From: Candidatus Woesearchaeota archaeon
Lineage (GTDB): Archaea > Nanobdellota > Nanobdellia > Woesearchaeales > UBA10216
Direction: 5' to 3'
Assembly (NCBI GenBank): GCA_023269295.1
Contig: JAHFTU010000090.1
Coordinates: 1-5,059 of the forward strand
Length of the DNA: 5,059 nucleotides
Part shown: positions 1-4,451 of the stretch, piece by piece
How positions within the stretch are numbered: the stretch's first letter is position 1
How the letters are laid out: each line of letters begins with the position of its first letter
Program-made: the position numbers and the translations under genes
Notes under the pieces: model-generated
What the model was told of the DNA's origin: nothing
What the model saw: the letters and a program-made list of their open reading frames with translations, nothing else
Database searches by the model: none

Positions 1-426
1 CTTGGCGCGCGCAGCAAAAACCGATTAGTGTATGTTGACAGGATAAAGAAGCTCATCGGAAGCGAGAACCTTATTGTGACAACTGATGATGGCAGCATGG
101 GAATGAAAGGATACGTTACAGACGCATTAAAGCAGCTGCTGCAAAAAGAGAAAGTGGACAAAATCTTTGTTTGCGGGCCAGACAAGATGATGAAAGCCGC
201 AGCAGAAGTCGGGACTGCTGCCGGAGTCAAAGGCGAAATAAGCGGCGAGCGCTGGTTTAAGTGCGGCGGCATGGGGCTATGCGGCCACTGCTGCGTAGAC
301 CCAAGCGGGATAAGGCTGTGCATGGAAGGGCCGGTGATTGACTTTGAAACTGCACTGAAAATAACTGAGCTTGGAAATTATCACCGCGTAAAGTCCAGCA
401 GGAAGGAGAAGATAGGGGCACATTAG
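1..426 (+). CDS. pyrK: Dihydroorotate dehydrogenase electron-transfer subunit PyrK, C-terminal part
   Basis: This is the 3' part of a gene that begins before the window; 141 codons are visible. PyrK passes electrons from dihydroorotate oxidation (catalytic subunit PyrD) through a [2Fe-2S] cluster and FAD to NAD in the cytoplasm. The fragment opens with GARSKNRLVYVDRI, typical of the end of the ferredoxin-reductase-like NAD-binding domain. VCGPDKMMKAA, the CGPxxMM nicotinamide-side motif, lies near visible residues 58-68. The cluster-binding segment follows: Cys codons start at 262, 280, 289 and 319 (C-x5-C-x2-C-x9-C, with an extra Cys at 292), ending in LCMEGPVI. The flavin-binding N-terminal domain lies outside the window. 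A related sulfhydrogenase-type reductase subunit is an alternative, but pyrC and pyrE nearby favour PyrK. The first Cys spacing is one residue longer than the usual C-x4-C. The stop codon overlaps the convergent antitoxin gene by 4 bp. Confidence 0.9.
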   Translation, partial: LGARSKNRLVYVDRIKKLIGSENLIVTTDDGSMGMKGYVTDALKQLLQKEKVDKIFVCGPDKMMKAAAEVGTAAGVKGEISGERWFKCGGMGLCGHCCVDPSGIRLCMEGPVIDFETALKITELGNYHRVKSSRKEKIGAH

Positions 427-776
427 GCAAACGCCGGCATTCTTATCCGTCTGGCAAGGGTGGGAAACCTTTCCCTGCCTTTGGATACGATCTTTATGAG
501 TCCAAACCCCTCAAGGTATGAAATGTCACGATGAACTACCTCGTATCTTCTCCCCAGAGTTTTAGCAAGCTGGTAAATGTTGCCATTCCAATCCTTCAGG
601 GCAAAGATGAGCCTAAGCCGCTCAGGGCTGAAAGTACTGGCAAAGGTTTCAGGGGTGAATACTATAGTTCTGACAGCACGCTTGGGTTTTATTTTGCCTG
701 AAATAACACTTTCGATATACTTGTTCTCTTCTTTCATTTTTTTCTTCATATCCGCCACAATTTCAATTTTTACCAT
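423..776 (-). CDS. Winged-helix antitoxin-like DNA-binding protein (HVO_A0114 type)
   Basis: This 117-residue protein is the second gene of a toxin-antitoxin-like pair and probably neutralises the upstream TumE-family product and represses the operon. A helix-turn-helix is visible at about residues 67-92 (IYQLAKTLGRRYEVVHRDIS, followed by YLEGFGLIKI). A basic wing follows (SKGRERFPTLARR). This matches the archaeal HVO_A0114 putative DNA-binding family, where the motif reads ELA..LGR.y..VHRDv..LE..GLI. The N-terminal 35 residues are Lys/Glu-rich and probably helical, possibly the toxin-binding part (inference). I chose ATG at 776 because GGTGA at 786-782 sits 5 nt before it; GTG at 785 and ATG at 779 are in-frame alternatives. 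The gene overlaps the toxin by 14 bp, suggesting translational coupling. Its TAA stop overlaps the pyrK stop on the other strand. Confidence 0.82.
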   Translation of the reverse strand: MVKIEIVADMKKKMKEENKYIESVISGKIKPKRAVRTIVFTPETFASTFSPERLRLIFALKDWNGNIYQLAKTLGRRYEVVHRDISYLEGFGLIKIVSKGRERFPTLARRIRMPAFA

Positions 777-1095
777 CATAATCACCGAGCAGAACTTTCT
801 GCTTTATTTTTTCTCCAACAAAGATTATGTACTCTTCTGCCTCCATAAAACTCATATTCTTGAATTCGGTAAAACTGTTGCCAAACTTGTGAATATGAAC
901 TCCTGTTCTTTTAGTCTCGTGCACATAATTATCAATTCTCGCTACTTCAAGCCACTTGTTTTCATGAAACCAGAGGTACTGCAAAGCAAAAACGAAACTT
1001 CCTGGAGGGTACTCTCCCGACTCTGCCCGATAAAGGCGCTTGATCAAGCGAGTATCCTGTGACAACCACTTTTCGCTTCCAAAAATAAGTTTCAT
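763..1095 (-). CDS. tumE: TumE-family toxin-like protein (DUF6516)
   Basis: This 110-residue protein matches the TumE/DUF6516 toxin family in layout. A beta-rich core FVFALQYLWF...WLEVARIDN is followed by the family signature with D55, N56, H59, H67 and H69 (RIDNYVHETKRTGVHIHKF), then a helical tail with MSFMEAEEYIIFVGEKI. The family is found as the first gene of a pair with a winged-helix partner, exactly as here. Its biochemical target is not evident from the sequence; the conserved His/Asp residues suggest a nuclease-like active site only by inference. ATG at 1095 is supported by AGGT at 1106-1103 with 7 nt spacing and by a TATA box about 40 bp upstream. The final codons contain the RBS and start of the antitoxin gene. 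The symbol denotes family membership, not proven toxicity. Confidence 0.8.
   Translation of the reverse strand: MKLIFGSEKWLSQDTRLIKRLYRAESGEYPPGSFVFALQYLWFHENKWLEVARIDNYVHETKRTGVHIHKFGNSFTEFKNMSFMEAEEYIIFVGEKIKQKVLLGDYDGKN
782..786 (-). promoter_or_regulatory. Ribosome binding site deciding the antitoxin start
   Basis: On the minus strand GGTGA lies inside the last codons of the toxin gene, 5 nt before ATG 776. It matches the archaeal 16S 3'-end complement and favours ATG 776 over GTG 785 or ATG 779, since the GTG overlaps the site itself. Confidence 0.6.
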
Positions 1096-1102
1096 TCAAA
1101 CA

Positions 1103-1140
1103 ACCTGCCATATCATATATGATTTACTAAATCATATAAA
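1103..1140 (-). promoter_or_regulatory. Promoter and leader of the TumE-type operon
   Basis: On the minus strand TTTATATG at 1140-1133 is an archaeal TATA box preceded by purine-rich CAGAAGA (possible BRE). Transcription would start near 1110, giving a leader of about 15 nt that carries AGGT (1106-1103) before ATG 1095. A second TATA-like stretch, ATATATGA, lies nearer the gene within the palindrome cluster. Confidence 0.6.
1112..1138. repeat. ATCATAT palindrome cluster, likely operator of the toxin-antitoxin operon
   Basis: Two overlapping perfect inverted repeats are visible: ATCATATATGAT at 1112-1123, and arms TATATGATTT (1116-1125) and AAATCATATA (1129-1138) separated by 3 nt. Together they provide three ATCATAT half-sites between the TATA box and the toxin start. 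A winged-helix antitoxin bound here would block the promoter, the usual autoregulation of such operons. Binding by the neighbouring protein is inference. Confidence 0.65.
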
Positions 1141-1173
1141 AATCTTCTGTTGACAGCATAAACCAGGAAGTTG

Positions 1174-1181
1174 CTTAAATA
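1174..1181 (+). promoter_or_regulatory. Distal TATA box upstream of pyrC
   Basis: CTTAAATA in the context TTGCTTAAATACC is a good archaeal TATA box. A start site would fall near 1204, among the TGTCCAG repeats, giving a pyrC leader of about 120 nt, or a GTG- or ATG-initiated longer PyrC (1203 or 1239). Confidence 0.5.
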
Positions 1182-1189
1182 CCCTAGCC

Positions 1190-1248
1190 GGACAGATGTC
1201 CAGTGTCCAGTGCTTTCCGTCTTGAAAGCTTTTCGGAAATGTCCAGTG
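1190..1248. repeat. GGACA-GA-TGTCC palindrome with three TGTCCAG copies
   Basis: GGACAGATGTCC at 1190-1201 is a palindrome with 5-bp arms. TGTCCAG occurs in tandem at 1197-1203 and 1204-1210 and again at 1240-1246. The longer ATGTCCAGTG is identical at 1196-1205 and 1239-1248, 43 bp apart. The cluster sits just downstream of the distal TATA box, where a repressor would compete with transcription initiation. It is a candidate pyrimidine-gene operator; no regulator is identified. Confidence 0.5.
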
Positions 1249-1290
1249 GAAACTATGAAAATTGTGAAAATTTTCTGGCAACAAAAACAC

Positions 1291-1299
1291 TTTTAAATA
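1291..1299 (+). promoter_or_regulatory. Proximal TATA box for leaderless pyrC
   Basis: TTTTAAATA, preceded by A-rich ACAAAAACAC, is centred 28 nt before ATG 1323. This is the spacing expected when the transcript begins at or next to the start codon. No Shine-Dalgarno sequence precedes ATG 1323, consistent with a leaderless mRNA. Confidence 0.65.
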
Positions 1300-1322
1300 G
1301 CCAAAAGCCTCAACTTGTTTTA

Positions 1323-2648
1323 ATGCTGCTGATAAAGAACTGCAAAGTGCTAGTTGGCAATGACTTTCTTGAGAGGAATATTTTGGTTGGCGATGATGGC
1401 AAGATAAAGAGGATTGCTGTTGCTGCTGAGCTTGATTCTGCTGATGAGGTGCTTGATGCTGCCGGGAACTTCGCGCTGCCTGGGCTGATTGACGTTCACG
1501 TGCACTGCCGCGAGCCGGGAATGACGCAGAAGGAGGACTTTCTGACTGCAAGCCGGGCTGCTGCGGCCGGCGGCGTGACTACTATTCTGGACATGCCAAA
1601 CAGCAAGCCTGCCACGACAACTGTTGCGCTGCTTGAGGAGAAAAGAAAACTCGCTGCTGCAAAGTGCCTCGTGAATTACGGGTTTCACTTCGGAGCTACT
1701 GCTGAGAATATTGATGAGATAAAAAAGGCAAAGAATATCGCGTCTGTAAAGGTTTACATGGGCTCGTCAACCGGCGATTTGCTGGTCACGCAGGAAGATG
1801 TTTTGGACAATATATTTGGAAGCGGCAAGACTATAACTGCCCATGCCGAAAGCGAGGAAATAATCAGGGCAAACACAGACATATTCAGGAACGCTGAAAT
1901 CAAGGACGTTGCCGAGTTCCACCTCATGATAAGGAGCAACGACGCTGCCGAGAAGGAGATTGCGAGGGCGGCAGAGATAGCAAAGAGGAACAAGGCGCGG
2001 CTGCACATCTGCCACATGAGCACAAAAGAGGAAGTTGCAATTATTGCGGCAGCAAAGAAGGAAAACAAGATTCTCAGCTGCGAAGCCACGCCCCACCACC
2101 TGTTTTTGACAGTAGAATCTGCAAAGGAGTTGGGAAATTACGCCAAGGTAAACCCGCCGCTGAGGCGAAAAGAGGATGCGGCTGCGCTGTGGGATGCAAT
2201 CTCAAAAGGGATTATTGACTGCATTGCAACAGACCACGCACCGCACACTCGCGAGGAGAAAGAGCAGGACTACTGGAACGCGCCTTCGGGAATGCCAGGG
2301 CTCCAAACCATGCTGCCGCTTTTGCTTGACGCTGTGAACAAAGGGATATTATCGCTGCAACAGATGGTGAAGCTGACTGCGGAGAATCCTGCGGCGCTGT
2401 TTAGAATAAGGGGAAAAGGAAAGATTGCTGTGGGGATGGACGCCGACATAACGATTGTGGACATGCACAAAGAGAAAACAATAAAAAACGAGGACATGCT
2501 GTCAAAGTGCGGCTGGACGCCCTTCAACGGATGGAAGGTAAAGGGGGCTGTGGCTGCCACGCTTGTGAACGGGGCTGTTGTTTACAGCGATGGGAAGATT
2601 GTCAATGAAAAAGCAAAGGGAAAAGAGGTAATTTTCAATGGGAACTGA
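1323..2648 (+). CDS. pyrC: Dihydroorotase (class I, PyrC)
   Basis: Dihydroorotase cyclises N-carbamoyl-aspartate to dihydroorotate, the third step of de novo UMP synthesis, in the cytoplasm. The 441-residue product has the amidohydrolase pattern in order. Metal ligands H59 and H61 lie in DVHVHCREPG, with substrate-binding R63. MPN follows at 91-93, then K143 in SVKVYMGSSTG, the probable carboxylated bridging lysine. H174 is in TAHAE, H228 in LHICHMS, N277 in VNPPLR, and catalytic D304 in ATDHAPH. The C-terminal GWKVKGAVAATLVNGAVVY returns to the small beta domain. Length is near the family's usual 420-450. The frame stays open upstream to GTG 1203, but the extra 40 residues do not resemble a dihydroorotase N-terminus. 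ATG 1323 begins the expected MLLIKNCKVL strand and has a TATA box at leaderless spacing. The gene overlaps pyrE by 11 bp, so the two are probably cotranscribed. Hydantoinase and allantoinase are less likely given pyrK and pyrE. Confidence 0.95.
   Translation: MLLIKNCKVLVGNDFLERNILVGDDGKIKRIAVAAELDSADEVLDAAGNFALPGLIDVHVHCREPGMTQKEDFLTASRAAAAGGVTTILDMPNSKPATTTVALLEEKRKLAAAKCLVNYGFHFGATAENIDEIKKAKNIASVKVYMGSSTGDLLVTQEDVLDNIFGSGKTITAHAESEEIIRANTDIFRNAEIKDVAEFHLMIRSNDAAEKEIARAAEIAKRNKARLHICHMSTKEEVAIIAAAKKENKILSCEATPHHLFLTVESAKELGNYAKVNPPLRRKEDAAALWDAISKGIIDCIATDHAPHTREEKEQDYWNAPSGMPGLQTMLPLLLDAVNKGILSLQQMVKLTAENPAALFRIRGKGKIAVGMDADITIVDMHKEKTIKNEDMLSKCGWTPFNGWKVKGAVAATLVNGAVVYSDGKIVNEKAKGKEVIFNGN
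2625..2630 (+). promoter_or_regulatory. Ribosome binding site of pyrE inside pyrC
   Basis: GAGGTA lies 7 nt before ATG 2638, within the last codons of pyrC. It fixes the pyrE start and shows that PyrE is translated from the pyrC transcript with likely coupling, in contrast to the apparently leaderless pyrC. Confidence 0.7.
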
Positions 2649-3285
2649 ATCAAAGGTTGCCGAGCTGCTGCTCAAGGCGGGCGCTGTCATACTCAGGCCG
2701 CAAAAGCCTTTCAAGTTTTCCTCTGGCATCCTTAGCCCGATATACTGCGACAACAGGCTGCTGCTGTCAAAGCCGAATGAGAGGAAGCTGCTGAGGGACC
2801 TTTACGTCAAAAAAATAAAAAAAGAAGCAATTGAGGCAGATGTAATTGCCGGAATTGCAACCGCAAGCATACCCTGGGCTTCGCTTGTCGCTGAAAAGCT
2901 GAAGAAGCCGCTTATTTACATCAGGAAAGAGGCAAAGGACCACGGCCGGGAGAACCTGATTGAAGGCGGGCTTGAGCCAGGGCAGAAAGTCCTGGTCATT
3001 GAAGATTTGGTCAGCACAGGAGGGACTTCACTCGCGTCTGTTGCGGCTGCGAGAAAGGAAGGGGCAGTTGTAGAGAAATGCCTTGCAATATTCACGTACG
3101 AGCTTGAGATTGCCAAGAAAGGTTTTGAGGAAGCCAGCTGCCAGCTTTTGACACTTAGTAATTTTACTACACTTGTCAAAGTTGCTGCCAAAAAGGGCTA
3201 CATACAAAAGGAAGAGATAAGCATGCTCAGGGAGTGGAGCAAAAGCCCTGCCGAGTGGGGCAGGAAGATGGGGTTTGAACAGTAA
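2638..3285 (+). CDS. pyrE: Orotate phosphoribosyltransferase
   Basis: PyrE joins orotate to PRPP, giving orotidine 5'-monophosphate and pyrophosphate, the step after dihydroorotate oxidation. The 215-residue protein shows the family pattern. FKFSSGILSPIYCDNR (26-40) is the N-terminal substrate-side segment. AGIATASIPWAS (71-82) follows. The catalytic loop RKEAKDHG (96-103) carries R96, K97, K100 and H102. The PRPP-binding loop is VLVIEDLVSTGGTS (118-131), with the acidic pair E122-D123. Length is typical for the stand-alone enzyme; there is no fused OMP decarboxylase. ATG 2638 has a good RBS and overlaps the end of pyrC by 11 bp. No clear oligo-T terminator follows the stop, although T-rich patches occur in the downstream gap. 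Confidence 0.95.
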   Translation: MGTESKVAELLLKAGAVILRPQKPFKFSSGILSPIYCDNRLLLSKPNERKLLRDLYVKKIKKEAIEADVIAGIATASIPWASLVAEKLKKPLIYIRKEAKDHGRENLIEGGLEPGQKVLVIEDLVSTGGTSLASVAAARKEGAVVEKCLAIFTYELEIAKKGFEEASCQLLTLSNFTTLVKVAAKKGYIQKEEISMLREWSKSPAEWGRKMGFEQ

Positions 3286-3410
3286 CCAGACCATCATCCT
3301 AACAAGGCTCCAGCATAAGGTTCCTTTCTATCTGCATTATCTCATTCGCACTGATTACGACAATTAATGGCGTTTTCTGTACCGGGTTGGGAACAAGGAG
3401 GACCAAAAAC

Positions 3411-3418
3411 TTTATAAG
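3411..3418 (+). promoter_or_regulatory. TATA box of the vapBC-like operon
   Basis: TTTATAAG in the context CCAAAAACTTTATAAGCA is a near-consensus archaeal promoter with an A-rich upstream element. Transcription would begin near 3440, leaving a leader of about 75 nt before TTG 3517. Confidence 0.7.
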
Positions 3419-3420
3419 CA

Positions 3421-3464
3421 ATAGTACTAATAAAGGAGAAATAAAGGAATAAAATAGTACTAAT
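3421..3464. repeat. Paired TAGTACTA palindromes, likely operator
   Basis: The 11-bp direct repeat ATAGTACTAAT occurs at 3421-3431 and 3454-3464, each copy containing the perfect palindrome TAGTACTA. The 33-bp spacing is about three helical turns. ATAAAGGA is also repeated at 3430-3437 and 3441-3448. One palindrome lies between TATA box and predicted start site and the other just downstream, suiting repression by a dimer or tetramer such as the adjacent AbrB-type protein (inference). Confidence 0.6.
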
Positions 3465-3516
3465 TGGAGCAGCAGGCTAGTTAGCAGCGGCTTTGCAGGA
3501 AAAAGGTGTGCGATAG

Positions 3517-3717
3517 TTGGTTAAGGTTGTCGCGTTCAAAGGGCAGTACAGGATAACTATTCCTAAGGAGCTTGCCGAGGTAAAAGGCTGGAAAGCAGGC
3601 ACCAGGCTGCGGTTTGTTGAGCTTCTAGACGGCAGCGTTGTTCTCAGGGAATTTGAGGAAGGAACGAAAAAAGATAGGGGTAAGAATGAAGGGCAGAAAA
3701 AAGGGCGGAAAGAGTAG
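3517..3717 (+). CDS. vapB: AbrB/SpoVT-type antitoxin (VapB-like)
   Basis: This 66-residue protein has the swapped-hairpin AbrB fold signature: VKVVAFKGQYRITIPKEL at the start, then GWKAGTRLRFVELLDGSVVLREF, equivalent to the usual KGQITIPK...LGIKPGD.....dg.ivL. Such proteins bind DNA as dimers. Paired with a PIN gene, they act as antitoxin and autorepressor. Residues 45-66 are a charged Lys/Glu/Gly-rich tail, probably disordered until it contacts the partner. The start is TTG, preceded by AGGTG (3504-3508) at 8 nt spacing. An in-frame TAG directly before it leaves no upstream alternative. It lies 7 nt upstream of the PIN gene. The assignment is by domain and context; toxin neutralisation is inferred. 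Confidence 0.82.
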   Translation: MVKVVAFKGQYRITIPKELAEVKGWKAGTRLRFVELLDGSVVLREFEEGTKKDRGKNEGQKKGRKE

Positions 3718-3724
3718 AAAGGTT

Positions 3725-4219
3725 ATGAAAAAGATACTGATAGATTTGGATGTTGTAACTGTACACTTGTGGGATAAAAGCTCACAGGCGGAAGAGGCTG
3801 GAAGGCTTATTGAAAAGCTTGGCAGCAAAAGCTTTGAAGTAATTGTACCCTATACCTTGATTGAACTGGCTGAAAGGTGGCAATATGTTGCCTTAAGGGA
3901 GAAGGTAATAGGCTTCTACAAGGAAAATGCAAAAACAATAAGCGTGGAGGAAGTAAGGGAAAAGCTCGAAAACTTTGGAGTAAACGACAAGGAAATTATC
4001 ATAAGCCTTATTGCTAACTGTGTCAAAGAGGAGGATGCAGCTTTAGTTATTGTAGCTTCTTTGTTTAAAGTCGACTATCTTGTGACGTTTAACAGAAAAC
4101 ACCTGAGAAACAGGGAACAGAAAATCTGTGATGTGTTGAGCGATTTTAATCTTCCCCGGGTAAAGATACGCACGCCACAAGAGCTGCTAGAAGAACAAAG
4201 CGAGGAGGGAAGCACATAA
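3725..4219 (+). CDS. vapC: PIN-domain nuclease, VapC-like toxin
   Basis: The 164-residue product carries the PIN-domain pattern. The first acidic strand is KILIDLDVVTV (D7, D9). The helix glutamate E47 is in YTLIELAERW. An acidic cluster E102-E103-D104 starts a helix (EEDAALVIVASLF). The last strand VDYLVTFNRKHL has D117, T121 and N123, matching the common lvT.N.kHl ending. PIN proteins use these acidic residues to hold Mg2+/Mn2+ and cut RNA; in VapBC pairs they act as toxins held by the upstream antitoxin. ATG 3725 gives a start immediately before the first beta strand. Its RBS is weak (AAAGG only a few nt away), so coupling to the AbrB gene is likely. ATG 3686, with GGGGT just upstream, would add 13 basic residues and overlap the antitoxin gene by 32 bp. 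The C-terminal tail (about 148-164) is acidic. Confidence 0.82.
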   Translation: MKKILIDLDVVTVHLWDKSSQAEEAGRLIEKLGSKSFEVIVPYTLIELAERWQYVALREKVIGFYKENAKTISVEEVREKLENFGVNDKEIIISLIANCVKEEDAALVIVASLFKVDYLVTFNRKHLRNREQKICDVLSDFNLPRVKIRTPQELLEEQSEEGST

Positions 4220-4230
4220 TGATAACTAAC

Positions 4231-4404
4231 TTACGCTTTTGCTTTAATAACGCCTTTGACCATACTGAACTCGCGCTTCCTCAACTCTTCCAAGTCGGAA
4301 AGAAGCTTGATAGTAATTCCTTTTTTCAACTCGTCAGCCAAAGCTACGGGGTCTGTATCGCCAGGCAAGCCGAACTTGCCTTCCTTAATTTTTTTGCCTT
4401 TCAT
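4231..4404 (-). CDS. Uncharacterised 57-residue protein
   Basis: I do not recognise this family. The reading frame on the minus strand encodes 57 residues. A basic N-terminus (MKGKKIKEGKFG) is followed by LPGDTDPVALADELKKGIT, a charged predicted helix (IKLLSDLEELRKREF), and a basic end (SMVKGVIKAKA). There is no membrane segment, signal peptide or cysteine, so a soluble cytoplasmic protein is likely. Support for a real gene is a TATA element TTTATATA centred 26 nt upstream of ATG 4404 with purine-rich AAAAGG before it, the layout of a leaderless archaeal gene. It also fills the space between the PIN stop (11 nt away, convergent) and the divergent secreted-protein gene. The amphipathic charged character would suit a small partner or regulatory protein, but no function can be assigned. 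Confidence 0.6.
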   Translation of the reverse strand: MKGKKIKEGKFGLPGDTDPVALADELKKGITIKLLSDLEELRKREFSMVKGVIKAKA

Positions 4405-4426
4405 ATTGGCAAAGTTGGATTTTCAA

Positions 4427-4434
4427 TATATAAA
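4427..4434. promoter_or_regulatory. Shared palindromic TATATA promoter element
   Basis: TATATAAA on the plus strand reads TTTATATA on the minus strand, with a self-complementary TATATA core. For the minus-strand 57-aa gene the centre is 26 nt from ATG 4404 and the upstream flank AAAAGG is BRE-like. For the plus-strand gene at 4452 the spacing is only about 22 nt and the flank (TTTTC) is a poor BRE. The minus direction is therefore better supported. Confidence 0.55.
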
Positions 4435-4451
4435 CCTTTTCATGGGAAAAA

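Larger units (their letters stand above)
3286..3516. other. Gap between pyrE and the vapBC-like pair
   Basis: The 231-bp gap has no convincing plus-strand gene. Its right half holds the promoter and palindromes described separately. AGGAGG at 3397-3402 looks like an RBS but has no start codon after it. A weak minus-strand frame (3299-3421, 40 codons from TTG) is treated as a possible remnant under findings. Confidence 0.6.

Noticed and set aside
577..1062. Plus-strand 161-codon frame across the toxin-antitoxin genes
   Set aside because: Its translation has no family character (Phe/Ile/Ser-rich antisense), while both minus-strand frames match known families with RBS and promoter.
1196..1225. 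Nine-codon upstream ORF beginning ATGTCCAGTG before pyrC
   Set aside because: The start site predicted from the distal TATA box falls after its ATG and it has no RBS, so it is probably not translated.
1257..1275. AT-rich hairpin with GAAAATT and AATTTTC arms
   Set aside because: A 7-bp AT-rich stem next to a TATA box is easily produced by chance and has no U-run or other terminator feature.
1754..2099. Two long minus-strand frames inside pyrC
   Set aside because: Antisense shadows of a dihydroorotase with all catalytic motifs intact on the plus strand.
3397..3402. AGGAGG resembling a perfect Shine-Dalgarno
   Set aside because: No start codon lies at a usable distance, and it sits upstream of a TATA box, so it is not on the downstream transcript.
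4388..4395. T7 run downstream of the PIN gene as an archaeal terminator
   Set aside because: The run is the reverse of Lys codons in the 57-aa gene and lies about 170 bp past the PIN stop. It may contribute to termination, but there is no independent support.
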